The notes under the pieces are model-generated. The model was given only the letters and a program-made list of their open reading frames with translations, was not told the origin of the DNA and made no database searches. A stretch of DNA of 64,000 nucleotides, from positions 8,432,001 through 8,496,000 of the forward strand of contig AP026545.1 in NCBI GenBank assembly GCA_026075535.2, written 5' to 3'. Position numbers and translations under genes: made by a program. Below, piece by piece: positions 1-11,563 of the stretch. The DNA is from Tricholoma matsutake. Lineage: Eukaryota > Basidiomycota > Agaricomycetes > Agaricales > Tricholomataceae. Numbering within the stretch: position 1 is the first letter of the stretch; each line of letters begins with the position of its first letter.

Positions 1-48
1 ACAAATCTTTGATGGTACCATGGAGAATACAATATCAGCTCTATAGTA

Positions 49-821
49 TTGTACATCCATGGGAGGAAGCCAGTGTTTTGTACAGCTGAGTATAGGATAA
101 TGTTTGCTCTCTCATATATTCAGGGGGGGAAAGCACAGTTCTGGAGAAATGAGGTTATTAATCAAATTGCCATAGGAAATAAACCATTTGCAACCTTCAA
201 GGAATTTCTGGAGAGATTGGAGGCACAGTGGGGGACCCTAATCCAAAGGTGACAGCCAATGCTAAATTAAAAACCATGTGCCAAGGTTCCCTAATGGCAG
301 ATGAATTTATTTTGAAATTTAAAGTGGAAGCTTCGCAAATGGATATGGGAGAAGCTGCATTGGGAGAATTTTTGAAAGCAGGATTAAATCCCTCTTTATT
401 CAAGTCTATCTACCAACTACCTTCTATGCCAGAGAAGTTGGATGAGTGGTATAATTGGGCAATGTGCCTTGATCGGCAATATCAGCAGGAACAGGCAGAA
501 TCGAAGTTGATGTACAGAAGTAGTAAATTTGGAAGGCCATCAGGAGGAAAGTCCAAGAAAGGAAAGGCACCTCAGGCACAAACTCCGATGGCACAGCCAC
601 CAGCCATGGCAGTGACACCTATAGTTGTGGAGTCAGCAGCACCAGATGCTATGGAGGTTGACCAAGCAGGGAGACAAGCCCCACTTAAATGTTTTAACTG
701 TGGGCAGTTGGGACATATTGCTAGGAATTGCAGGCAGAAAAGAAAGATTATGGAAGCTACAATTGAGGAAGTGAGGCCAGAGGAAGGCAGGCAGAAGAAT
801 TTTGTGGAAGGGTCCCAGTGA
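49..821 (+). pseudogene. Gag with CCHC zinc knuckle, frameshifted
   Basis: Two overlapping frames, 49-252 and 228-821, together read as a retrotransposon Gag. The first contains the aromatic capsid-like segment ending EFLERLEAQWG. The frame shifts near 235-250 and continues into a region with a CCHC knuckle, CFNCGQLGHIARNC, at about 690-731. The Gln/Lys/Pro-rich linker before the knuckle is typical of nucleocapsid tails. The frameshift makes this a pseudogene; the true N-terminus is outside the window. Confidence 0.85.
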
Positions 822-1249
822 AGGTTTCCCCATTGGTGACCCAGAATCGTTATAATGTATTAGTATCCGAGGAAACCCAGAGCAAACCAGAAAAGGAAAT
901 TGAGGAGGAGTACAACTGTTGTGAATCATATGACAAAGAAAATTGCCAAGCACCATTTCCGAAAACCCCTAAATTCTTTATTTGCTCTGCAGGAATAGAA
1001 CCCAAAATCACCTTGACTGTGGGTTTGAAGACAGTGGACACACATGCAGCGATTGATGTGGAAGTGTTGCTTGATAGCGGTGCTACAGGATTATTTACTA
1101 ATCAGTCCTTAATTACCAGAGATGGTATGAGCACACGCAAGCTGTCGCAACCTATAATGGTGTACAATATTGATGGAACAGTTAATCATGGAGGAACTAT
1201 TAAGGAGGAGGTGACCATGGTACTAAGGTATCAGGAGCATCAGGAATGA
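818..1249 (+). pseudogene. Retroviral-type aspartic protease segment
   Basis: This frame overlaps the end of Gag and holds the single D-S-G aspartic protease motif in VLLDSGATGLFTN at about 1066-1104, followed by the hydrophobic flap-like stretch. In Ty3/gypsy elements this domain dimerises and cleaves Gag-Pol. The frame stops at 1249 and pol resumes in another frame at 1262, so the polyprotein is broken. Confidence 0.8.
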
Positions 1250-1261
1250 GCCATATTCGAA

Positions 1262-3129
1262 GTGTGCAATCTTGGGAAAACCAATCTAATAATAGGATGT
1301 CTGTGGTTATGGAAGCATAATCCTGAAATTGATTGGAAGACTGGGAAAGTACAAATGACTTGTTGTCCTAAGGAATGTAATGTGTATGGGAGGAAGGTGA
1401 AGAAGGAGAAGAGGAAAAGGAAAGAGAAAGAACATCTGAGGAAGTATTCTGTTAAGATGGAGGAAGTGGAGGATGAGGAAATACCAAATGGGGAAGTTCC
1501 GATCATGATCAAAAAGGAAGAGCAGAAGCAAACCTTTAGAGCAATTCATGGAGGACAGTCATGGGATAAAAATGTTGTGAAGGTGGAGAAGCCAGTGGAG
1601 GAGTGGGTACCAAAAGCATATCATGAATATCTGTCAGTCTTTCAGAAGAAGGAGTCTGAGCAAATGCTGGTGCAGAAGCCATGGGATCATGGGATCAAGA
1701 TGAAGCCAGGGTTTGTGCCGAAGAAGTCGAAGGTATATCCATTATCTCTGATGGAACAAGAAGAAGTTGATGTGTTCATAAATGAGCAATTGTGCAAAGG
1801 ATACATACGACCTTTGAAATCACTGCAGACGTCACCAATATTCTTTGTGCCAAAGAAAGATCAGAGGAAGAGGATGTGTACAGATTAGTATCTGAATGAG
1901 TGGACAGAGAAGAATGCATACCCCCTGCCTTTGATCTCAGAAATAATTGATAAGGTGGGAAAAGCCAAGGTCTTTACAAAATTGGATTTACAATGGGGAT
2001 ACAATAACATACAAATAAGGAAAGGAGATGAGTGGAAGGCTGCATTTGCCACGCATTGAGGATCCTTCAAGCTGCTTGTCATGTTTTTCAGGATGACCAG
2101 TAGTCCCCGACTTTCCAAAATATGATGAACAACATTTTCAAGGATGTAATGGACAAAAGCATGGTAATAATATTTATTGATGACATTCTGATATTCAGGG
2201 AGGATGAAGAAAATCATGAAGCGATAGTACAGGAGGTGCTATGGAGGCTAGCAGAGAGTGATCTATTTTTGAAACCAGAGAAGTGTGTGTTTGGGGCAAG
2301 TGAGATTGAGTTCCTAGGGTTATTGATCAGCCCTGATGGGATTAAAATGGATCCAATCAAGGTACAGGTGATCACTGATTGGCCTGTGCCCACCCATGTC
2401 AAGAAGGTTCAGGCCTTCTTGGGACTCACAAACTATCATCGTTGCTTTGTGCATAATTTTTCCAAAATTGCTGCACCCTTACATAACCTTATGCAAAAGG
2501 AAGTAGTGTTTGCCAAATTTTCCCACAATAACAAATTCCATTTGGCTACTCGCATGTCACCCTTCTTCGCTAATTATGGGTATCATCCCCACATGGGAAT
2601 AGAACCCCAAAGGGAAGTTAAGGTACAACCGGTAGAAGACTTTGTATCTAAGATGCAAAAGGTACAGGAAGAAGTGGAGGCGGCATTGATGAAAGCACAT
2701 GATGATATGATGCAACACACAGATCATACTCGAGCTCTCGCTCCAGAGTACAATGTTGGTGACTTGGTATGGCTAAGTACCAAGGACCTAAATATTCCAC
2801 AACCTTCTAGGAAACTTACGGAGAAACAAGTTAGCCCATATGTAATCTCTAAAGTAATTTTGTCTAATGTGGTAGTGCTAAAATTACCTCAATCATTCAA
2901 AATTGATCCCAAGATTAACATTTCCCACCTATGCCCCTACCATCTGCCCACTATTCCTGGCCAACAAACCACTCCACAACCTCCAATAATAGTAGAAGGT
3001 GCTCCAGAATATATAGTTGAAGAAATTCTAGACTCACATCTTCGACAGAATAAATTGGAGTTCTTAATAAAGTGGAAGAACTATACCAATGAAAATAATT
3101 TGTGGGAACCCAAAGAGAATTGTAAGTGA
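1262..3129 (+). pseudogene. Pol remnant: RT joined to integrase C-terminus and chromodomain
   Basis: Segment 1262-1888 is the protease-RT linker and RT fingers. Segment 1885-2120 holds the RT motif [11 protein letters not shown] with stops. Segment 2122-3129 holds the RT catalytic box FIDDILIF and the thumb/connection motif FLGLTNYH. Near 2508 the frame jumps straight from the connection (HNLMQKE) to the integrase C-terminal region (LATRMSPFFANYGYHP), so RNase H, the HHCC domain and the DDE core are missing. A chromodomain (YIVEEILDSH ... FLIKWKNY) closes the ORF near 3010-3120. Chromodomains direct integration to marked chromatin. Confidence 0.88.
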
Positions 3130-3295
3130 GCGTGTAATGTGATTGCCCAATTCTTTAAATGTAATCCAAATGCTCTGTGTGGCATTGCGAGAATGGCGTA
3201 TGAGGGGATGAAATTCTGGCCTTACCAAAATTTCAGGGAGGGGACAGATACAATATTTTCTCGCCTGGAAGTTGAGGCATAGAAGGGGGGGGTAA

Positions 3296-3696
3296 TGTTA
3301 GGAAACAACCCCATTACTTAATAAAATTTCATTTTATTTTATTATGTCAAATTACACTACATTACGCCAAATTACGCTACACTTTGATAGCATGAGAATT
3401 TTATTTTGCATGCATCAATATGTACGTGCATGTATGAGTGCATTGGTAACAACAATGTACAGTATATGTAACATAGTATATAAACCTTAAATATCCACCT
3501 AGGGGACCCCAGTTGTGTTCTCTTAGGTATTCCACATACACTTGTGGTGCAAAATGCCTTTCTTAACAAACTCATCTATTAATAACCCCTCACATCAAAA
3601 CCATCAATTTCCCCATCACACGTGTGCATCCCACTCCCTTCTTGTAGAGAGAACCCACACAGTCTTAGCTAGCAGATAGTGGGTGTCGCCCTAACA
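3296..3696 (+). repeat. 3' LTR of the chromovirus
   Basis: The LTR begins TGTTAGG and ends CCTAACA, a 7-bp inverted terminal pair, 401 bp in all. The purine run AGAAGGGGGGGG at 3281-3292, three bases upstream, is the polypurine tract that primes plus-strand synthesis. Only one LTR is in the window. Confidence 0.9.
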
Positions 3697-4019
3697 CAAT
3701 GAATGTATGACACAGCACCACCACCTGCAAGCCACTGCTCATGGGGGGAGATGGAGGTGCTGATGATGACAGTGGCAATGACACATCAGTGGTGGACAAT
3801 GCCAACAATGCCCCCACCTGCTGTCCTCATGGTGCCCCCAACTCCACCCACTCCAAATGCAGGGAGATTGTTCTTTATTTTTCATGGACTAATGGGAACC
3901 CCTAACACATCCTGTGGGGGGATTATCATTTTCTTTCTTTATTATCTGTAGCATGTAGCACATCCCTGCACCCCTGCAAGCCTTTGCCCAGAGGGTGTGT
4001 ATGTAGTAATAATATAATA
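3697..4019. other. Intergenic, no gene seen
   Basis: A CA/TG-rich low-complexity stretch with scattered CCACC and CCCCCA motifs. Short frames here have no recognisable domain. Confidence 0.6.
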
Positions 4020-4230
4020 TAATGTACTTATAGCTACAATATAGCTACCTACATACTTAGCCTGGACCAGTTACAATTCATCCAGCAACTGTTAGGCAAC
4101 TGCAACAGACCAGTTTATACCAGTCCAGTCCACAGTTGCATCTAAATTTTGAGATACATAAGCCAGACCAGTTTGTGGTTGCACCCCGAGGTGGGCAAAA
4201 AACTGGACCAGACTGGACTTTCAAACACTA
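4020..4230 (+). mobile_element. Right terminus of a hAT-like element
   Basis: The last bases, read outward on the minus strand, are TAGTGTTTGAAAGTCCAGTC. This matches the terminal inverted repeat of the 8.2-kb element at 19003-27227. Upstream there are several CCAGACCAGT/CCAGTCCAG-type subterminal motifs. The following 8 bases are GCTGTCCC, but no matching left end with that duplication is visible in the window, so the partner end is missing or outside. The left boundary given is approximate. Confidence 0.6.
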
Positions 4231-6116
4231 GCTGTCCCCATGCGAGTGATCCACACATTCCAGACTTGTAGAGTTTCAAGCCTGTGCTTGCCTAACTCCC
4301 TCAAGTCTGTGTTCTACTTTTTTTGTGCTCCCACCCACCCACATACTGGGTATTGTTTCAAGCCCACCTACTTGGCACCAGCTGGTAGCTTTCCTGGTCT
4401 GTTGTTTCTTTTTCCCACTGGGTTTTTAACAACAGAGAGGTTTTGATGCACCCTTGCTATGATGCCACATTATTTACATTAGCACTCATGTATTACTGTA
4501 GGGATACACACTCGAAATACGTGCCCGCAGACCCGTTAGGGTGGCCGACGCTGCGCCGCCTCCTCATGGAGCCTTGGATTTCCCTATCTATCCCTGGTCT
4601 GCCTATAACATCTCACAGTCCTACTCATTTGGAAGATTACTAGTAGACGAAGCTCTGGCCATGTACTTCGAGATCTTGGGAAATTTAAATTACCGATTAG
4701 GGTCGGCAAAAAAAAAAAAATTCGCAAGGGTTCCTAGTGATCGTCCAACTCGAAGAGACTGAGAGGTTGGGATCGCATGGCAAGGTCACGTTTGAAATTT
4801 GACAGCTAGAACCGCGGTCCGGGGAACCCGCAAATCATGTGGCCATGACTCAATGAGGTGAATAGTTGATAACGTTGAATGTTGAAACGTTGACGTTCCA
4901 ACACGGTGAGCTCGGATTGAACAGAATGTCGACGAAAAGTTGATAAGCTGGATACCACGATGATGAAGTGTATATAGCGCTTTTCGGTTGCATGTCGGCG
5001 GAAATGATCATGGCATCCGCGCGTCTGTCACTTGAGAATCGGAATGGGAAAACTTCGCAGTGAGTACTTTATTCCATTTACATAAACTCCTCAGTGCTAC
5101 CGAGGTATTAGCAGATATGCCAAGCCCAACCCTGTTATGTCACTTTGATGCCACCAATGGAAGTCCTTTCCTTCTTTTCCCGGCACCGAACTCACTGGGT
5201 CACCTCATAGTAATCAACCACTACACATACTCAAATCAACAGGAATTCTGTGCTGATGCGAATCCTTGCGTCTTTACCGAGTCCTCGCTGCGGCTCCCAA
5301 AGTACGGAACTACGGTGCAGATCAGTTACACAACTCTACTTTTGTGCAGCTGCCAAATTGGTCTAGCTTGTCAAAAGAAAAAAATTTTGATCAAATTTTG
5401 GTTGTGGAACGCAAGATATCGAACTTTCTATGCGTTTTAGACCCTTTCCGAGTATTTCTCCGCATGTATGTAAGGCTACTCGGTGTCTATATACTTACCA
5501 TGCATAGAAATCCGCCAATTTGACTGGCACAAGTCTGGCAAAGCAAATATCTCCTGCAGTTTTGAGTTTTAGGACAATCAGTCAATGCAAAATGTTCCTC
5601 TCACCAAGTGGAGCATTTCTATGTGTAATAAGTTTTCTGGGAAATTTTGACCTTCCTATTTTGGTTGCACAAAAGTAGTGGCTAAGACTGGCTAAGATAG
5701 CAAGTGTGATCCACCGATCACGGCCTATGATAGCTCCCCCAGTGGGGTTGAGGGGACCCCCAAAAAAGAATACCAATGTAAGCAAGGCAAGGAACGGCTA
5801 GGATGGCTCGGCAAGGTCGGCATCTCAGATTGATCTCAGACGGCTTCTGTTAATCGATAATAAACGTTTAAACCTTCATCTCGACTGACGGTTGGACAGG
5901 GTTGGACAGGGTTGGACGCGTATCTGCAGACGCGTCAACGTCAACATCTCCTTCTCAACATGGAAACCTCACCATATACATAATGTTCCATATCAACCAC
6001 ATTCCTTTTCAACTGTCCTAGACAACTCTCTGGCAACGAATTCCACTTCCTCCCGCCACCCACCTGTTCATAGCTCTTCATCCTTTCTTCCAAACCCAAC
6101 TACTGCTAGTCTCTTA
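4231..6116. other. Intergenic border between repeats and host genes
   Basis: Around 4450-4550 the sequence changes from CpG-poor repeat DNA to CpG-containing unique DNA. Short frames at 4443-4762, 5060-5523 and 5892-6332 have no family signature I recognise. The stretch 5060-5440 could be a degraded exon, since a plausible GT-AG intron precedes it at about 5059-5095, but nothing supports a function. A GGGTTGGACA motif is repeated about three times at 5890-5920. Confidence 0.5.
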
Positions 6117-6378
6117 TCTAACGCGCTTATGATCTCAAGATCTCTCCCGCTTCAAAGATTCCAAAGCAAAAGGCATGCACGAATGTTCCGATCCAATACA
6201 AATTTTGTCCAACTGTCCATTGGAAGTACAGCATGCACCGACACCTCCAGGAGCGACACCCTTCTTGGGAAAGCAATGTGGCCACAGTCGGAGCGAGTGA
6301 GCTCAATGAATTCCGTGAAAAGATCAAAATAACCAGCGAGGAGGAGAATAGGCTACAGATACCAGAAAATAAGCAAGG
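6117..6378 (+). pseudogene. C2H2-like finger protein fragment
   Basis: In the frame that opens after the TAA at 6118-6120 the translation contains KACTNV, then KFCPTVHWKYSMHRHLQERHP at about 6168-6250, followed by SWES and a charged tail (ELNEFREKIKI, SEEENRLQIPENKQ). The spacing C...C...WKY.M..HL.ERHP resembles the fungal C2H2-type fingers in DNA-binding or transposon-associated proteins. No in-frame ATG was found and flanking segments look frame-shifted, so it is best called a remnant or one exon of a decayed gene. A GT donor could follow AAGCAAG near 6378. Function unknown. Confidence 0.4.
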
Positions 6379-7111
6379 TTAGTCCAGTCATATACACTGA
6401 TGTGTACGATTTACGTCGTCTGGACCACCTCCCATCTACACACGATGGTCGAGCAGATTCTCCACAAAGACCGACTCGGAAGCAAACATCTTTTACGCCT
6501 CCACTTCCTCCAATTTCTCAATTTAACCTAGATTTAATTACACTTCAGGTATGCGTCAAATGTCTGCCTTTAGCAGTACAGATGTATTTTCCTAAATTAC
6601 TTATCGTGTATAATCTTTCATTTCAAATTCACCGGAGTTGATTCAGATTTGATAGCAACAGTTCATGCCGTTGATATGCCGTGTCCCGGAAAACACCTGT
6701 TGTGTTTTGTCATGAATGAATCTGACGGCCATATGATCGGTGGATCGGACACCTCTTAACAAATGCCACGTTACGGCAGTGTTACGGCACAGGAAGCATC
6801 GTTTCATCCGTCATCTGTCAGCCAAACCCAATTGCGTGGGCGCTCGGTCGCACACTTGAATCATCCCCTAGAGTCGGGCCCTTGCTTGTTCTTAGTCTCT
6901 ATCGACATGAGAACGAAGGATATATCCCATCATAAATATGGTCGCCCTGAAGGTCCCTAGCTGTAGCTCGGCTGTTGCCTCCCAATCCTACAGTCTCCAG
7001 GTCCAAAATCTGTGAAGAAGGTTCCCGGGGTGTGGGACTTCAAGCTTCAAACCTGGCACCATCTTGTTTCATGTAACTCTCCCTTGAACATACATATTTA
7101 CCACTTCATCT
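6379..7111. other. Intergenic upstream of the first DUF6534 gene
   Basis: A Pro/Gln/Arg-rich short frame at 6402-6560 may be the tail of the preceding remnant. No other coding or RNA signal was seen. The pyrimidine-rich leader just before 7112 would contain the promoter of the next gene. Confidence 0.5.
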
Positions 7112-9023
7112 ATGTCTTCTGGTCTGAAACTGACTGTCGACAGCACCCTTGGTGCTGCCTCAGTTGGATTCTTCATATCTTCGGTCGTATTTGGAGTGCT
7201 CACGTCGCAAGCTTTCACTTATTTTCGAAGATATCCTTTGGACAAGCCGGCGTACAAAGTCTTGGTGAGTCGTATCGAGCTCTGCAGCACTCTTGAACTG
7301 ATACTTACGGTCTGAAGGTTGCCGCTCTTTGGTGAGCACGAGTTATCAATTCATCTTTGCTTCTCTTTACCAGACCTCAGGGGGCTTGAGCTGGTAGACC
7401 AAATATTTGTAGGGTATGCTGTATATGTTTATGTGGTGACGTACGTGGCAAGCATTTTGACAGCACACGTCGAGATTAATCGAAGGTATGCAGGAACTTC
7501 CAAAATCCTTTATTTTTGATAGTAGAGAAAATAGTATGGTGAGTCCAATGCTAGCCTTACGTATTGGATCGTTCAGCCGACAGGTTATAGGCCGTTAGTC
7601 GTAAGTTGTTTCGATTGCCTATAGTGCCTTGACCCATCTTACTTGTTGAAATAAAAGACACAAGTTGGCGTGGGGGTGCGTATTCATATTCAACAACGAC
7701 AGCATCTAACAAAGAACTCAATCTGAATATAGGCCCTTATTGGTTGTGTCGTGAGAGTGTAAGTTGTCCAACGACTTTAACCTTCGAGTTGCTTAAATGT
7801 TCTGCCAGTTGCTTCGCGATGCGAGTCTGGAGATGTAAAGGTTCTCCTTCTTAGCAAGAACATATATTGATCACCATACAGTTAGCAATCGTAACATTGT
7901 TGTGACTGGTTCACTTGTGCGGGTTTTCGTTCTTCGGCATATCTAATGTAGTTTATCTCATAGTTACTTAGTTGATTATCATTCTAGTTTCTTTCGGTAA
8001 GTCATTGGAGGTATTTCTGAGTCCAATAACAGTCTGATGTCCACATGCAGGCCTCGGAATTAGTACGATTGCTCCACATCCCATATCAGCTGCTTGTGCT
8101 GACTACAATGTCGTGCATAGCGTATGCCATTAAATGGTGAGTCTTACATCGATATTAACACCGGTCTACCCTCACATAACATCAAACAGTTCCCTCCTTC
8201 CTAGTTTGATCTATACCGACAGGATCAAAGCAGGTCATCAGTTTGAACATATAGATGAACGTACTGATCTTGCTACAGACGTTCGCCACTTTGGCTCTAT
8301 CTACTGGCGTGGCAGCGGATACCTTCACTGCGGTCGCCCTTTGTTTTTACCTGAGAAGATTACGGACTGGGCATAAGAAGTCGTTTTAGAATGGCCTTAA
8401 TATTCTGGATTAGCTGATTCTTGTTATCAGATCGGACTCTCTGGTTAACAGCCTGACGATCTATGCCGTCAATACTGGCGCTCTGACGAGGTAAGTTCTT
8501 GTAAGACGTTAAATGAACACTCTGTGGATGTTCACCATCTGTTCCAGCCTTTTCAGCACCATGGTAATGGTCCTTGTAAGAATTTTCCCTGTTACTCCTG
8601 TAGTTATTTACAGGTGTATAGTACAATCGCTTTCCGAATGCGTTTTATTTCATGGGAACATATTTTGTCCTGTCACAACGTAAGCCGTCGTTTCCATTCA
8701 TCCGAGCTTCAGTAATAAACTATCTGAACACCTGACAGTATACGCACTCTCATTCTTCTGCACTCTGAACACACGAAAGGCTCATCGAGGAAAAGGTACC
8801 GACCGAGAAACCAGCGACAACAGCAATAAACGAAGTGGTTCCCACTTCGTTTTGAGTCACCATCGTCGTACGGTGAATTCGTTGTCGCATGCAAAAGTAG
8901 GTTGATCTTCTATTATTTCCTTTTTTTTCCGATTTTCGTTTTCTCCAGAGCATCGAAATTGGGGTAGCGCAAGATGTTACCGTGACATCGGACGTCCTGA
9001 CGGAAGCCTCCATTTCCCACTAA
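7112..9023 (+). CDS. DUF6534-type seven-TM membrane protein (spliced)
   Basis: Recognised by its family motifs in order: VDSTLGAASVGFFIS near the start, VFGVLTSQAFTYFRRYPLD, VDQIFVGYAVYVYVVTYVAS, CFAMRVWR, NRNIVVTG, ADTFTAVALCFYLRRLRTG, DSLVNSLTIYAVNTGALTS, LFSTMVMVL and a hydrophilic tail with GTDRETSDNSN, ending at TAA 9021-9023. At least ten short GT-AG introns separate these exons. DUF6534 proteins are predicted seven-helix integral membrane proteins of Agaricomycetes with no assigned function. A tandem paralogue follows 640 bp downstream. The junction between the exon ending near 8258 and the exon starting at 8281 is out of phase in my reading, so there is either a misplaced splice site or a frameshift. 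The intron map was made by eye. Confidence 0.72.
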
Positions 9024-9664
9024 ATCCCATGCGGATAACCTTCCATAGAAACCGTTGTCCTCAATAAGTATCGATTCAACCCCATAAGTTAGTTTAGTAC
9101 AGATACGTAAACTTGCTTCTGGCGTTCCTTAATAGTTTGCTCATTGTGATCGATCGATCGCGTTTTCCCGTGTCCGCAGATGTCTGCAGATGTCCGCCAA
9201 CCGTTAGCCTCGGAGGCATCAGGGGTGCCCAGTTCTAAAGTTCAGTTCGTTGCTCGGTTCTTTTGTGTCAGGGGTACGATGTTTTTCCAAGCTCCGATTG
9301 ATGAACTCAAAAACCGTTCACTGTGCAATGACTCGATATCGAATAGATTCAGCTACTGCATCTTAGTATTTTTTAAATAGATAAACTACACAAATGGAGC
9401 TCTTCAATTTGATACCAATGAAGGATATACAGGGATGCATTTTTAACATTCAACTCATGAAGTTTGAAGTCAAGGTGCGCGTATTGCTGACCATCAAAAC
9501 GCGTGCCTGAGCTGAGCAACGAACTGCCGATCATCGATCATCAGCGGGTATAGGGTATACACACGCCGTCCGGTCAACTTCCCATTTTCCAAGTCCAAAA
9601 TTGGCAAGCATGTTATCCCATAGAAAACTTGTCTCTCCCTCCCTCAGGCTCCCCTTAGATCATC
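9024..9664. other. Intergenic between the DUF6534 paralogues
   Basis: AT-moderate spacer without a recognisable gene. A short frame at 9180-9380 has no family signature. The last about 60 bp before 9665 are CT-rich, as in many basidiomycete core promoters. Confidence 0.55.
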
Positions 9665-11563
9665 ATGTCTTCCGCACCCCCGAGCGTTGACAGCACCCTA
9701 GGAGCGGTTTTCATAGGGTTTGCGGTCGCATGTGGTGTATATGGGATTCTGGCATCTCAAATTTTCAATTACTTTTGGCATTATCCTTCAGACCACGCGT
9801 TTGTCAAAGTCATTGTAAGTTTTCTGTTGGTGTCTTTTGCAAAACTCGCTTTTGAACGTTCCAAACCAGGTTATCGCGATATTGTATGATAATTGGTTCC
9901 TGTTCCGGCAAGACACGCTCCTCATACCTTCATAGCTTGCTTGAAACAGCGGACCAGATATTCATTGGCCATTTGGTTTATTTCTACAGCATATCAAATT
10001 ACGCAAATACACAGACGCTCCTTCACGCTGCTACAACCTGGTGAGCCCTTCCGCATCTGTTTCGATGTCGGGAGTTTGATGTTGTTAGGTCATTCATTGT
10101 ATGAAATTTCGTAACATCGGATTGTTTTACGCGCGGCTTATACCTTCCTTGTCGTCCTCAGCTTCAGCTTACTGTGGGAGTGAGTTCTGAGAACTGATTC
10201 AGTCTTGCACGTTCTCACTGTACCTTTGAAGGCCATCGTAGGAGCCATCGTTAAAACGTTCGTAGAAACCGATGGGTTACGTTTGGTGTTCATCTGACTG
10301 TATTCGGCAGGTCTTTCGGTGCCAGAGTATGGCGATGTGAGTTTATGATTTGTTATTCTTCATGTGGTCTAAACGGGGATTCCAGTCAGCGAACACAACT
10401 ATTACGTTACAGGCCTCATTGCGAGTCCTCAGCCTCTCCCTTATCTTTGTTCGACTAAGTTAACTTTTCCAGATGCTCTTGACATTCACACAGTTGGGTA
10501 CGTCCGGTGGCCTTCTGACCTCGATGTCAATTGACATATACGAATGATCAGGTCTCGCAATAGGTATACTGCGAATTATTTGGGAACACTTCATGTATCT
10601 AACTGTAAATCTATAACAGCGTTCACAGTCAAAGCGTGCGTCCCGTTATTTCACATATTATGTTCCATCGTGACAATTTCCGCGCAGTTTCCAACTACCA
10701 AGCGTTTTTGCCGTTCATACGATACAAGTCAGTAATTTCCAGACCTATATTATTACCTCATTCAACGCATGCAACCAGACGCTAGGCACTGTGTCGCTGG
10801 CTACTGGTGTTTGTACCGACGTTGTGATCGCTCTGGCCCTTTGCTATTACCTGAATCGCCTACGTACTGGTTACCCAACGTGCGATTATTCTAATGACCA
10901 TTCTGCCTCGTTACAAACGTGACGTTTCTTGTGCAGGGCCGATTCACTGGTAAACAGTCTCTGCAGATACGCAATCAATACCGGCGCTTTGACTAGGTAT
11001 GATCCCACCTAGCTCTTGAGATCTCAGGATTCTTATGTTCCCCCAGCGCCGTCAGCATCACTGCCGCAGTGCTCGTAAGTAGGCGGTTGGAACAGCGGAC
11101 GCGTACCTGAATTACTCTCCTGACAGTTTAATGTAAACTCGCGGAATAACCTGCATTTTGCAGCGACATACTTCATCCTCAGCAAACGTGGGTATTTACG
11201 AAACCAAGGTACATACTGCTGATGATCGATTAATAGTATATGCTATATCGTATATGGCGACGTATGTTTCCTCTTTCGCTGTTTATGACATACTTAATCA
11301 TCGCTCACAATAGGCTCAATACTCGTCGGATGGTACAGGGTAGAGGAACAGATAAACAAGACGCGACGACCAATAACACGAATTTGTTCCACTTGGGAAC
11401 GCGTGTGTCAAGTAAGCCGCTGAGTCCCACTGCAGGCCAGGACTCTGGGAAGGTTTGTTGCCCTCACATTCCCTTCTGTTCAAATGATGACTAAATTATC
11501 AAGGATTATTACTCTGAGAACAACTTTCCTTACAATACTTTCGCTCAGCCGACACTTAAGTGA
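9665..11563 (+). CDS. DUF6534-type seven-TM membrane protein (spliced, paralogue)
   Basis: Starts MSSAPPSVDSTLGAVFIGF. In order I can read ILASQIFNYFWHYPSD, LLETADQIFIGHLVYFY, QLTVG, AIVGAIVKT, FGARVWR, EHNYYVTGLIA, LAIAFTVKAFQLPSVFAVH, TDVVIALALCYYLNRLRTG, ADSLVNSLCRYAINTGALT, AVSITAAVL, LHFAATYFILSK, and a hydrophilic tail ending DYYSENNFPY...QPTLK at TGA 11561-11563. These are the canonical DUF6534 landmarks over about a dozen exons, with seven predicted membrane helices. One junction (exon ending ATTW near 10040, next exon LQLTVG near 10161) needs one extra base to stay in frame, so there is either a splice variant I missed or a single-base defect. Function unknown; likely a duplication of the upstream neighbour. 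Confidence 0.77.

Larger units (their letters stand above)
1..3696 (+). mobile_element. Ty3/gypsy chromovirus, 3' part, decayed
   Basis: The order Gag zinc knuckle, aspartic protease, reverse transcriptase, integrase C-terminus, chromodomain, polypurine tract and LTR is that of a Ty3/gypsy chromovirus. The 5' LTR and Gag start lie left of the window. All frames are interrupted by stops or shifts, and RNase H plus the integrase zinc-binding and catalytic core are deleted near 2508, so the copy is dead. The element ends exactly at an LTR with TGTTAGG/CCTAACA inverted ends. Its target-site duplication cannot be checked because the left end is missing. Confidence 0.93.

Noticed and set aside
5060..5440. 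126-aa plus-strand ORF as a gene
   Set aside because: No family signature, no clear start context; listed only as a possible exon within the intergenic entry.
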